Source: Bradyrhizobium oligotrophicum S58
Lineage (GTDB): Bacteria; Pseudomonadota; Alphaproteobacteria; Rhizobiales; Xanthobacteraceae
Length of the DNA: 64,000 nt
Direction: 5' to 3'
Assembly: GCF_000344805.1 (NCBI RefSeq)
Contig: NC_020453.1
Span: 7,606,001 to 7,670,000 of the forward strand
In this document: positions 1 to 9,115 of the stretch, one piece after another
Numbering within the stretch: position 1 is the stretch's first letter
Layout of the letters: every line of letters starts with the position of its first letter
The notes under the pieces: model-generated
What the model saw: only the letters and a program-made list of their open reading frames with translations
What the model was told of the DNA's origin: nothing
The model's database searches: none
Made by a program: the position numbers and the translations under genes

Positions 1-1392
1 GGGCGGCGACTGCGCGAGCTGCTCGACCAGAACCGGCGACAGATATTGCCCGAACACCGAGCGCATCTGCCGGCGCTGCTCCTGCTCGCGGACGAAATTG
101 GCGAAGATCAGCGTCAGATAGACCGCGGTCGTCGACAGCATCGGATAGGTGAAGTCGATCAGCAGCCGGTGCTGCGTGTAGAAGTACCAGGATATGCCCA
201 GCAGCGCGGTGGCGAACAAGGCTCCGACCAACACCAGGGTGATGGCGCCGAGCTGCGGCGCGAACACGATGACGAGCAGACCGAGCAGCATCGCGCCAAC
301 GAACTCGACTGCAATGCTCCAGGACGGCCGGGTCAGGATCGCGCCCGTGAGCACCGACTCCAACACCTGAGCATGCACCTCGACCCCGGGCATCGCCGGG
401 TAGACCGGGGTGGTCTTGATGTCGTTCAGGCCGATGGCGGATGGCCCGATCAGGATCAGCTTCTTTGCGATCTTGTCCGGCGCCACGCGCCCCTCGAGCA
501 CGTCGACGGCCGAGACGTAGATCGAAGGGTCGTGGTTGGCATAGTGCACCCAGATCTTTCCATTGCCGTCGGTCGGAATCTGGAAGCCGCGGAGATTGAG
601 GCTGACGATGCCGCCCGTGTCGGCCTTGATCAGAACCGTATCCGAGCCGGTCAGGACCCGCAGCATCTCGAAGCTGAGCGCCAGCATCGTGACGTCCTGT
701 GCCCGCATGATCATCGGCACCCGGCGGATCATGCCGTCGCGCTCCGGCGGGATCGTGAACAGGCCCCGCCCCAGCGCCGCATGTTCGATCACGGGGACGT
801 TGCGCAACAGCCCCGGGAACGGCGGCATGTAGGGCGCCGGATCTTCGCCCAGCATCGCAAAGCCGGTCACCGGCAGCGTCTTGTCGAGATCGGCGCGCTC
901 GTTCGGGCTGCCGGTTTCGCCGAGCACGATGCGCGACCTGCGCAAGGCGTCGGCGAACACCTCATCGTTCGACGGCAGCGCCTTCAGCTTCTCCCGCGTC
1001 GCCGCGTCGAGATTGGGAAAGGTTTCCGCCGCGAGGCCCGGATTGAGCCGGTCCGGCTCGGCAAACACGACGTCGAAAGCAATCACGACGGCGCCGAGTT
1101 GCGTCAGCCTGTCGATGATCTTGGCGATTCGCGTCCGCGGCCACGGCCACTGCCCGAGCTTGGGACTGGCGAGACTCTTCTCGTCGATGTCGACGATGGT
1201 CACCGGACGGATCGTCTTGGGCCGCGGGCTGAGCGCCTGGAAATTATCGAAGGTCCGGAGGCGCAGTTCCTGCACCGGAGCAGGGTCGGCGACGCGTAAC
1301 GTCGCGAAGGCGACCAGCAGCAGCAGGCAGATCACGCGCGCATAGCCGAACCTGCGCGCGAACCATCGTGGAACAGCTCTCAATCGCTTCAT
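1..1392 (-). CDS. CHASE2-domain adenylate/guanylate cyclase (3' end outside window)
   Basis: Reading the minus strand from an ATG at 1392 gives an open frame of 464 codons that leaves the window. It has an N-terminal membrane segment (about residues 19-31), then a long extracytoplasmic CHASE2 sensor region with the characteristic VTIVDIDEKSL and GQWPWPR motifs (residues about 60-85). Several hydrophobic segments follow (about 365-440), then a cytoplasmic stretch with FGQYLSPVLVEQL, which in this family directly precedes a class III nucleotide cyclase domain. That catalytic domain is not in view, so cyclase activity is inferred from family architecture. The gene starts 47 bases downstream of the giant FecR/VCBS gene on the same strand and is probably co-transcribed with it. 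A CHASE2 histidine kinase or phosphatase is possible but fits the linker less well. Confidence 0.8.
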   Translation of the reverse strand, partial: MKRLRAVPRWFARRFGYARVICLLLLVAFATLRVADPAPVQELRLRTFDNFQALSPRPKTIRPVTIVDIDEKSLASPKLGQWPWPRTRIAKIIDRLTQLGAVVIAFDVVFAEPDRLNPGLAAETFPNLDAATREKLKALPSNDEVFADALRRSRIVLGETGSPNERADLDKTLPVTGFAMLGEDPAPYMPPFPGLLRNVPVIEHAALGRGLFTIPPERDGMIRRVPMIMRAQDVTMLALSFEMLRVLTGSDTVLIKADTGGIVSLNLRGFQIPTDGNGKIWVHYANHDPSIYVSAVDVLEGRVAPDKIAKKLILIGPSAIGLNDIKTTPVYPAMPGVEVHAQVLESVLTGAILTRPSWSIAVEFVGAMLLGLLVIVFAPQLGAITLVLVGALFATALLGISWYFYTQHRLLIDFTYPMLSTTAVYLTLIFANFVREQEQRRQMRSVFGQYLSPVLVEQLAQSPP

Positions 1393-1439
1393 GCATCATC
1401 CGATATCACGCCGAGGCCGGCGACCCCAACGGCGCGGGC

Positions 1440-4400
1440 TCAGACGAGGTGAAAACCGTCGTGATGCGCCTTGAATTGCTCCAGCGTCACCCCTTTGAGG
1501 GTGAGCGTATCGTGCGCCGCATCGGTGATGACGGTGTCGTGTCCGCTATTGGCGGACTGAGCGGCGGCCACGATCGCATTGATGTTCGCAAACAGCGCGT
1601 GATCGATCTCGACCGTATCCTTGCTGACGTCGAAATCGCCGAGCGTGGCGCTGCCGAAATGCGGGTTGAAGACGAAGGTGTCGTTGCCGCCCTTGCCGAA
1701 GATGGTGACGCCGCCGCCGACATTGACGAAATTGTCATCCTGGTCCGTCCCGTTGACGGTCGAAGCGCCATCGCCGACGAGCGTCACCGTCAGCGCCTTC
1801 GTACCCGACGTGCCGTGGCCGTCGCCGACCACCGCCTGGTAGGTGACGGTCAGCGCGTCGCCGGGCTTCAGGAAGTCCAGGTTCACGTCTGCCGGATGAT
1901 ATTTCCAATGCAGGACCTCGGACCCGCCATTGGATGTGGCGCTGTCGAAGGTGACGGCGCCGGCATCGGCCAGCGCCTGGACCTGTGCCGTGGAAGGCAG
2001 GCTCGACCCGCCATTGTATTTGATCACGCCATTGTCGTGTACCGAGGCCGTCAGCGTGTCGCCGACATCCTTGTCGAGCACGGTCAGGGTGCCGGACATG
2101 CCGCTCGCCAGCTTCACCGGCTGATCGGGGATATAGCCGGCGGACACGTTGTCGAGTTCGAATGCATTCTGGCTGCTGGCGAGCACGACCTTGTTGAACG
2201 GCGACAGGCCGAGGAATTCGACATAGCCGTTCGAGGCCAGCGACGCCTGGCCGCCATTGGCGAGCAGCGGCGCGACGTCGCTGCCGGTGTAGGACGCCAC
2301 CAGCTTGTTGCCGTCGTAGAAGGAGATGCTGTTGTAGCTGTCGACCGAGCCCCAATACAGCCCGAAGCTGTTCTTGGCGCTGTCGAAGGTGATGGTCTCC
2401 TGGGCCTGGTTGCCGATGCTCAGATAGTTGGTCTGGTCCGCACCGCCCTCCATGTAGGGAGCCGCGGACACCGGCGAGGAGCCGTGCACGAGGCCGGCAT
2501 TGCCGCTGGCGGTGAAGGTCGCGTGCAGCGCCTCGCTGTAGAAGCTGTCATGGCCGCGCCCGTTGTCGGAATTGGACGTGACGTGATCGAAGGTCTCGGT
2601 CGCCATGCCCTCGGCATTGACCGGGGTGCCGGCCGAGAGCACGACGGCCCGCTCGGACAGGACGACTGTTTGAACGGTCGGATTGGTTTCGCCCGTGATC
2701 ACCGGCGCGTCTTCCGCACCCTTGACCGTGATGGTGACGGGCACCTCGACCACGCCACCGTGGCCGTCGTCGATCTCGACCGTGTAGGTCAGCGTCACCT
2801 GCTGATCGGCGCCGAGATAGTCGAACACCTTGTCCTTGGCCGAGAAGGTCCAGGGCTGTGATCCCTTGTGGCCGTTGTTGGAATCGCTCAACTGACCGAG
2901 CGACAGCCAGCTCAACAGCACCGAGCTGTCCGACGGCAGGCCGTCATGGGCGCCATCGACGGTGACGCCGCTGACCTTGATCACATGGGTGTCGGTGACG
3001 TCGGCATCGGTGAGGGTGATGACGCCCGTGGCCGTATCCGGCAGGTCGGAGCCGGAGCTGCCTACGCGCTCGGCAACCGCGCCGGTCTGCACAGCGCTGG
3101 TCACGACCGGCTGGTCGTTGCTGCCGGTGATGGTGACGACGATCGTCGAGGTCGCGCTCTCGCCCTGATGGTCGGTGAGCGTCACGGTCGAGGTGACGGT
3201 GACGGTCTGGCCGGCGCCGAGGAAATCGAGCTTGCCGTCAGCGATGTCGTAGGTCCAGCCGACCGTGCCGTTATTGGTGTTGCCGCTCTGGCTCAGTAGT
3301 TGCAGCGCCTGCTCGAGCGCGGTGATCTGGCCCGGCGTCAGGTGGCTGGACAAGTCGGTGTGCCCATCGGCCGCAGTCCAGGTGACGCTCTGCACATCCG
3401 TGAGGATGGACGCCGTCGGGCGATCCGTCAGGTCGACGTCGGTGAAGTGAATGGTCCCGCCGACGCTGTGCGGATCGGAAGAGCCAGTCGTCTTCGCCGT
3501 TTCAGCGATGACGCCGCGCTGGGCGGGATCGGCGATGACCGGCGCCGCGTCATCGGCCATCAGCGTGATCAACGTGCCGCCGTTCGCGTCGCGGCTGCCG
3601 GCGAAATGCGCGTTGGTGTAGTCGCCGACGAGCGTCAGATCGATGCTGTGGCCCGCACCGTCGGTGACGGTGAGCACGCCCGTTTTCGAATCGTAGGTCG
3701 CCGTCGTGGTGGCACTCCATGCGATCGTCTGCAGGTCGATCTTGTCGGAAACGCCGAGCCCGGCGATCTTGGCGGAGAAGCTGGGATCATCGATGACGAG
3801 TTCGCTGCTGCCCTTGCTGCTGAAGTCGATCGTCTGGTCGACATGGCCATCGACCGTCAGGGTTGCTCCTGCATCGACCTTGATCGACCCGGAGCCCTGG
3901 ACATCGCCGGTGATCTCGAACGTCCCAGCCGTGATCTCGATCGTGCCGTCGTTGTAGATCGTTCCGCTGAGGCCGCTCAGGCCGCTCGCGGTGATCGTGC
4001 CGTGGACATGCAGCTCACCATGACCGCTCACCGTGGTGTCGGCGAGATCGAGGGTGGCACCGAGATCCACGGTGAAGACGCCGACATTCTCGACCTTCAT
4101 GCCGGTCAGCGTGACGTCGTGACCGGCAACCTCCAGCGTGCCGGCGATCTGGATCTTCAACGTGCCGCCGGTGAGCGTCGTGCTCCCATCCAGCACCAGG
4201 GTCGATGCAACCGGGATCTCACCATCCTCGTCGATGATGATCTGGCCGTCGGTGTTATCGATGGTGACATTGTTGAACGTGGTCGCGGCCGCGGTCTCGA
4301 CATGCACGATGCCATGATTGACGAGATCGCCGCCGGTGATCGTGCTGTGCTCGATCAGCAGCAGCGCGCCCTCATCGACCTGAACGGTGCCGGAGTTGTC

Positions 4401-7400
4401 GACGGTCACGCCGACCAGCATCGCGCCCGCAGCCGAGGCGGCCTCGAGCGTCGAGCCGTCGCCGATTGTGACGCTAGCGCCGGTGAGCACAGCACCATCC
4501 TTGAGCGTCAGGATGGCGGCCCCCTCTGCGATCGAACCGATACCGGTCTGGCCGATCAGCAGCTCGCCGCCGCCGACGGCACTGCCGTCGATCGTGCTGT
4601 CGCCATCGACGGAGATGGTTCCTTGGTTGTTGATCGCGCCACCGGCGATATGCGTGCCGCTGAGCGACAGCGCGCCGCTCAGCGCGATGGTGATGGCGGC
4701 GGCGGTCGCATTGGTGATCGTCTCGTCGTCGAACGCATTGCCACTGCCGGACACGGTGACGACGCCGGAATTTCCGAGCGTGCCGCCGATCAGCGAGGCC
4801 TGGCCGGTCAGCGCGATCGTTCCTCCGGCCTCATTCGTCAGCGTGCCCCCGGTGATGCCCGCTTGCGACAGCGTCAGTCTGGCTGCACCTTCGACCGTGA
4901 TCAAGCTGTCCGCATTGTCGACGCTGGTGCCGAGATCGAGCGTCAGCTCGCCATCCGCCTTCACGTCGATCTTGCCGAAATTGGTGACGACTTCGTTCGA
5001 GAGGGTGTTGCCGCTGCCGGTTAGGTCGATCTCGCCGAAATTGGTCAGATCGCCATTGCTGATCGCAGCCCCGCCCTTCAGAACGAGCAGGCCATCGGCT
5101 TGCTGAGCCGGCCCTTCACCGCCGTCGAGCGTTCCAAAGGTCTGAACGATCAGCCCGCCCTGGATCACGATGCTGCCGCCGTCGATGCTGCCGCCATCGA
5201 GCGTCAGGGTGGCGCCCTGGTCGATTTGGATCAGGCCGGAGCTGTCGCCAGCGGCGTTGGCGATGTCGCCATTCACCGTCAGCGTGCCGCCGAACAGCTC
5301 GAGCGTCCCGGTATTGACGACGCCGGCCGCGGCGCCGAACACGCCGCCGCCCGCCAGCAACGCCGTGCCGGCATTGTGCAACTGAGCGTGGTCCAGGATC
5401 TGCGCCGAGCCGCCGACACTGATCGTCGCGTCCAGAAAGTTATAGATGCGGGAGTCGGCCTCGGCCGTCAGAGCGCCGCTGATGCTCAGCGTGCCGTGAT
5501 TGTCGAGCTCCGGCACCGGTCCGCCGCCGAAATGGTTCAGACTGACCGACTTGGCGGAGGCTGCCATCTCGATCGTCACCGGAAAGGCCGGCGTCAGCCC
5601 ATGCAGCTGATCGGTGATGATGATGACGTCGTCATTGGCCGTCGGAGCGAGACCGGTTTCCCAGTTCGCGCCGTCGCTCCACAGCATGACCTGCCCGCCG
5701 CTGCCTTCGCCGGGCTGCGTGGTGGCTATCCAGACCACCGCCGGATCGTCCGTTCCGGTGATCGTCACCGTGATCGTCTGCGTCGACGTTGCGCCATGCG
5801 AGTCCGTCACGGTCACCGCGTAGGTGAGCGTCAGGGTCTGCCCGGCCGGAATGAAATCGGCGACATAGACCGGCAGGTTGCCGAAGCTCCAATTGATCTT
5901 GCCGGTGCCGCTGCCGGTGCTGTCCGACGCCAGCGAAGCCGTCAACGCCTGCTCGAACAGCGCCAGCGGCGCCGGCGGAACGGTGCTGCCGCCCTGCAGC
6001 ACCGCGCTGGTCAGCGCGGCGGAGACGGCATGCGTATCGGTGAGGTCGACATCCTTGAAGGTCAGCGAGCCCGACGTCGGATCGTCCGAGACCAGCGGCC
6101 CGCCAGGCACGCTGGTGCCGCCTTCGAAGGCGATCGCATGGACGCTCGACGTGATCTGCGGCTTGTCGTTGGTGCCGGTCACGGTGATCGTGATCGGCAC
6201 CAACGTATACTCGTTGGCGAGCGCGTAGTTGGTGTCGACGCGCACGAGATAGGTCAGCGTGAGCGTCTCGCCCGCAGCCAGGAAGTCGAAGCTGCTGTCG
6301 GGAACGCTGTAGGTCAGCGTGGCCGAGCCGAAATTCTTGTTGTTCGGATCGGAGACGACGGTGATCTTCACGGCCGTCGCCATGACGTCCTGCAGCTGCA
6401 GGGCATTCAACGATGCCGTGACGTCGGCCTGCTGCGCGCTGTGATAGGCATACGACTTGAAGCTCACCGAGACGGTCGGCCGGTCGCCGGGATTGATGTC
6501 GGTGAAATTGACGCGGCTGAGAATCGTATCGAGATCGGTGCTGATGCCGGTCTGGCCGGCCCGCTCGCTCAGTCCGAATGTCGAGCTGAGGGTGCCATTG
6601 ACGTCCAGCACCCTGACCTCGGGAGGGCCGGCGAAGTGCATGTTCTCGACCGGCGTGTTGCCGGTGGGGGTCGACGTCGGACCGTCGGTCACCAGAATTT
6701 TCGGCGTCGCGGTCGTGCCGTCGGCCAGCGTGATCGGCGTCAGCGTCTGCAGCACGCCGACGTCGGTGAAGTGGGGCGTGCTCTTCGGGTTGGTGTTGTC
6801 GGTGAACTTCAGCGTGAAGACGTCGTTGATGAGCTTCTGGATGTCCGGCGAGAGCGGGACAGCGCTCTGGTTCACGACGCCGTTGCTGATCTGGATCTGC
6901 TGCCCGGCCTGGTTGACCACGGCGATCGGCTGCAGCGTCGTCTTGTCGAACAGCACGTAGGAGCCGGTGCGGCCGTCGGGCTCGACCAGCACCTGGAACT
7001 TGGCGTCGGGCAGACCGCCCTGCCCCGGCACGCTGAAGTCGATCTCGACCAGCACGGCCGTGCCGCGAATGCCCATGGTCGCGACCGGCGTGTCGACCTT
7101 CATGTCGCCATGCTTGGCGGTCTCGCCCGCCACGAACGAGATGGTGCCGGCAACGAGGCTGATCAGCGACGAATTGTTCGACCCGTTGGGGTCGTACACC
7201 ATGTCGTTCAGCACCATCCGCGCATTCGACGACAGGCCGAACACGGTGCCGTCGATGAAGGTGATGCCAACAGTCGAATTCGAGCCGGACTGGACGATGT
7301 CGCCCTTCTCGACGTTGTCACCGTTGTGAAGGAGGATCGAGACGCCGTTGCGGATGACGGTCGCGGTGCCCTGCAGCTTGGTGACGTGACCGATCACCTT

Positions 7401-7736
7401 GCCCGCGCTTGCCGCCCCGCCGGCCTGGCTGACCTGCACGGCGCCGGAGAGCGCATTGACGAGATCACCGGTGAGGTGAGCGCCGTCGGGCGAAGCCAAT
7501 GCAGCCCGTTTTTCGCCCTTGAAGTAATCAGGCAGCACGACCTCGTGGCCGTCGGACGACAGCACCAGATCGAGACCGGAGCGCTTGAAATCGGCGTGGA
7601 ACAGGAAATGCGCGTCGGGAACGACGATCGCGTCCGCCGGCGCATGGGCGTGCGGCGCCGGCAGCTTCACAGCATGCGCGGACGAGCCCAGGCCATCGGA
7701 GAAAAGCGCGGCGTCAGACTTGCCAGCGTAATTCAC
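1440..7736 (-). CDS. Giant FecR/VCBS/beta-repeat surface protein with RTX-like C-terminus (2098 aa)
   Basis: A very large, probably type I-secreted or surface-retained adhesin-like protein. The start is a GTG with GGTGG four bases upstream; an in-frame stop lies just upstream and there is no early ATG. Domains in order: an N-terminal leader with LPDYF and a G-D-V-N-A-L-S-G motif (residues about 60-100); a FecR-like domain (about 112-230, with VDTPVATMGIRGT); VCBS/cadherin-like repeats ending in TVTGTNDKP or TITGTDDP motifs (about 375-665); a long array of beta-solenoid-type repeats rich in GGTL and NxGT motifs (about 665-1330); more VCBS units (about 1390-1660); an inserted globular domain (about 1670-1800); a last VCBS unit; and an RTX-like end with GGNDTFVF and a final DTLTLKGVT. 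No classical signal peptide is present, which agrees with type I export. No type I exporter lies in the window. Substrate or binding partner is unknown. Confidence 0.85.
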   Translation of the reverse strand: MNYAGKSDAALFSDGLGSSAHAVKLPAPHAHAPADAIVVPDAHFLFHADFKRSGLDLVLSSDGHEVVLPDYFKGEKRAALASPDGAHLTGDLVNALSGAVQVSQAGGAASAGKVIGHVTKLQGTATVIRNGVSILLHNGDNVEKGDIVQSGSNSTVGITFIDGTVFGLSSNARMVLNDMVYDPNGSNNSSLISLVAGTISFVAGETAKHGDMKVDTPVATMGIRGTAVLVEIDFSVPGQGGLPDAKFQVLVEPDGRTGSYVLFDKTTLQPIAVVNQAGQQIQISNGVVNQSAVPLSPDIQKLINDVFTLKFTDNTNPKSTPHFTDVGVLQTLTPITLADGTTATPKILVTDGPTSTPTGNTPVENMHFAGPPEVRVLDVNGTLSSTFGLSERAGQTGISTDLDTILSRVNFTDINPGDRPTVSVSFKSYAYHSAQQADVTASLNALQLQDVMATAVKITVVSDPNNKNFGSATLTYSVPDSSFDFLAAGETLTLTYLVRVDTNYALANEYTLVPITITVTGTNDKPQITSSVHAIAFEGGTSVPGGPLVSDDPTSGSLTFKDVDLTDTHAVSAALTSAVLQGGSTVPPAPLALFEQALTASLASDSTGSGTGKINWSFGNLPVYVADFIPAGQTLTLTYAVTVTDSHGATSTQTITVTITGTDDPAVVWIATTQPGEGSGGQVMLWSDGANWETGLAPTANDDVIIITDQLHGLTPAFPVTIEMAASAKSVSLNHFGGGPVPELDNHGTLSISGALTAEADSRIYNFLDATISVGGSAQILDHAQLHNAGTALLAGGGVFGAAAGVVNTGTLELFGGTLTVNGDIANAAGDSSGLIQIDQGATLTLDGGSIDGGSIVIQGGLIVQTFGTLDGGEGPAQQADGLLVLKGGAAISNGDLTNFGEIDLTGSGNTLSNEVVTNFGKIDVKADGELTLDLGTSVDNADSLITVEGAARLTLSQAGITGGTLTNEAGGTIALTGQASLIGGTLGNSGVVTVSGSGNAFDDETITNATAAAITIALSGALSLSGTHIAGGAINNQGTISVDGDSTIDGSAVGGGELLIGQTGIGSIAEGAAILTLKDGAVLTGASVTIGDGSTLEAASAAGAMLVGVTVDNSGTVQVDEGALLLIEHSTITGGDLVNHGIVHVETAAATTFNNVTIDNTDGQIIIDEDGEIPVASTLVLDGSTTLTGGTLKIQIAGTLEVAGHDVTLTGMKVENVGVFTVDLGATLDLADTTVSGHGELHVHGTITASGLSGLSGTIYNDGTIEITAGTFEITGDVQGSGSIKVDAGATLTVDGHVDQTIDFSSKGSSELVIDDPSFSAKIAGLGVSDKIDLQTIAWSATTTATYDSKTGVLTVTDGAGHSIDLTLVGDYTNAHFAGSRDANGGTLITLMADDAAPVIADPAQRGVIAETAKTTGSSDPHSVGGTIHFTDVDLTDRPTASILTDVQSVTWTAADGHTDLSSHLTPGQITALEQALQLLSQSGNTNNGTVGWTYDIADGKLDFLGAGQTVTVTSTVTLTDHQGESATSTIVVTITGSNDQPVVTSAVQTGAVAERVGSSGSDLPDTATGVITLTDADVTDTHVIKVSGVTVDGAHDGLPSDSSVLLSWLSLGQLSDSNNGHKGSQPWTFSAKDKVFDYLGADQQVTLTYTVEIDDGHGGVVEVPVTITVKGAEDAPVITGETNPTVQTVVLSERAVVLSAGTPVNAEGMATETFDHVTSNSDNGRGHDSFYSEALHATFTASGNAGLVHGSSPVSAAPYMEGGADQTNYLSIGNQAQETITFDSAKNSFGLYWGSVDSYNSISFYDGNKLVASYTGSDVAPLLANGGQASLASNGYVEFLGLSPFNKVVLASSQNAFELDNVSAGYIPDQPVKLASGMSGTLTVLDKDVGDTLTASVHDNGVIKYNGGSSLPSTAQVQALADAGAVTFDSATSNGGSEVLHWKYHPADVNLDFLKPGDALTVTYQAVVGDGHGTSGTKALTVTLVGDGASTVNGTDQDDNFVNVGGGVTIFGKGGNDTFVFNPHFGSATLGDFDVSKDTVEIDHALFANINAIVAAAQSANSGHDTVITDAAHDTLTLKGVTLEQFKAHHDGFHLV

Positions 7737-8339
7737 GGGGCCACCGACTATGGTTAATTATTACATAACAATGCGTGTTCAATGCGTGCATATCACTGGC
7801 GAGTGTCTGGAGGAACCATCTTCAGCTTGTGCTCACAGCGCCAGGAAACCGCGTGATCCACGGGTTTGCTTCCATGTCGCCAAGTTTCTGCCTTCCTTTC
7901 CGGAAGGAAAATCATGATCTTACAAGTATTCAGGAGCGAGATCTGGCGCCCAAGCAGTCATTAACTGTATTCAACGAACACCCAATACTTTCTCAGGTGG
8001 CAATATCCGCACCCCCATACTCCCATCGGCGAAATTCAAGCTGACGACCGCGATCGGCCGAACACAGATCTACAAATTGCATCAATTAAGCGGGAGCTGC
8101 GGACCAATGCGGACCACAACCTCGACGTGAACCGGGCCGCCAGGAGCGACCCTGACCCGGCTTTCGCTAGCATTTGTCGCATCGGCGCAACACAACGTTC
8201 ATCCTGAATGCCGCGATTTGGACCCCGGCGCGCGGGTTTTAAGCAGAGTCAAAGTCACCCCGCTGATGCTGTCCCCAACAAGCATCCGGTTCCGCAGGCG
8301 TGAGATCGCGCCGGCCGAGTTCCGGGCACGGGGCGTCAC
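7737..8339. other. Divergent intergenic region between the giant protein gene and the LapG-like gene
   Basis: About 600 bases without a convincing gene. It is clearly richer in A and T than its surroundings, especially at 7750-7790 and 7910-8000, as expected for divergent promoters. A short inverted repeat CCTTCC (7891-7896) / GGAAGG (7902-7907) contains the palindrome TTCCGGAA. An 89-codon plus-strand frame at 7775-8044 has no ribosome-binding site or recognisable motif and was not accepted. Confidence 0.5.
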
Positions 8340-9095
8340 ATGAAGATTCTCTCGCTGATGCGCGCATCGTTCGCGGCAGCGGCCGCCAGCGCCGTTCTGT
8401 GGATCGGCAGTCCAGCCGGGGCCGGGCCGATCGGACAGCCGCGGGGACTTGCAACCCTCTTCACGGATACCGAGCCATTCGGTCTGCTACGGGCCGATCT
8501 CGAGGCAGGGCCGCTGCGCAGCAAATGGCTGGCGCTGGCCCGCAAGCTCGACGACGAGCGCGTGCAGCTCGCCCTGTGCGACGGAGATCGCGACCGTTGC
8601 GCATCGCCAGCCGCGTTGCGCCTGCTCGCCATCGTCGATCAAGGGCGTGCCAAGGAAGGTCGCGCCCGCCTCGGCGAGATCAACCGGGCGATCAATCTTG
8701 CCATCCGGCCCGCCAGCGACCTGGCGCAGTATGGCGAGATGGACGTCTGGACGTCGCCGCTCGTCACGTTCGCCAATCTGGCGGGCGACTGCGAGGATTA
8801 TGCGATCGCAAAGTTCGTCGCGCTCCGGCTGGCCGGAATCCCGCCGGAGGATTTGCGTATCGTCATCCTCCGCAACACCGCGCGCGACGAAGATCACGCC
8901 GTCGTGGCCGCCCGGCTCGAGGGACGCTGGCTGCTGCTCGACAATCAGCGGATGGCCATGATCGAGGACAGCGCCGCACGGCAGGTGCAACCGCGCTTCG
9001 TGATGGACGAGACCGGGATCTCGACCCTTCAGGCTTCGCCGCTGATGGCCCAAATCAGCAGCCCGGCGCCCGGCGCGGTTTCTGCCCACGACTGA
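8340..9095 (+). CDS. LapG-like transglutaminase-fold cysteine protease (BTLCP family)
   Basis: A 251-residue exported protein with a signal peptide (about residues 1-28, ending at AGAGP). The core matches bacterial transglutaminase-like cysteine proteinases (DUF920/peptidase C93, the LapG family): catalytic Cys151 in GDCEDYAIAK, His186 in EDHAVV and Asp201 in LLDNQ, preceded by the family's D-x-W-x-x-P motif. LapG cleaves the N-terminal region of the large adhesin LapA in the periplasm and releases it from the cell surface, under control of LapD and cyclic di-GMP. Here the gene lies divergently next to a giant FecR/VCBS protein, a plausible substrate. No lapD-like gene is in the window. A role in processing the neighbour is inference; the catalytic triad is directly visible. 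Confidence 0.85.
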   Translation: MKILSLMRASFAAAAASAVLWIGSPAGAGPIGQPRGLATLFTDTEPFGLLRADLEAGPLRSKWLALARKLDDERVQLALCDGDRDRCASPAALRLLAIVDQGRAKEGRARLGEINRAINLAIRPASDLAQYGEMDVWTSPLVTFANLAGDCEDYAIAKFVALRLAGIPPEDLRIVILRNTARDEDHAVVAARLEGRWLLLDNQRMAMIEDSAARQVQPRFVMDETGISTLQASPLMAQISSPAPGAVSAHD

Positions 9096-9115
9096 GGATC
9101 ACCCGAGAGGCCGCG

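Noticed and set aside
5100..7757. 885-codon open frame on the plus strand over the giant protein gene
   Set aside because: It is an antisense frame made of Arg, Asp, Gly and His with no motif, while the minus strand has clear FecR and VCBS domains.
7775..8044. 89-codon plus-strand frame in the AT-rich gap
   Set aside because: No ribosome-binding site, no motif and no hydrophobic or repeat pattern; probably chance in promoter DNA.
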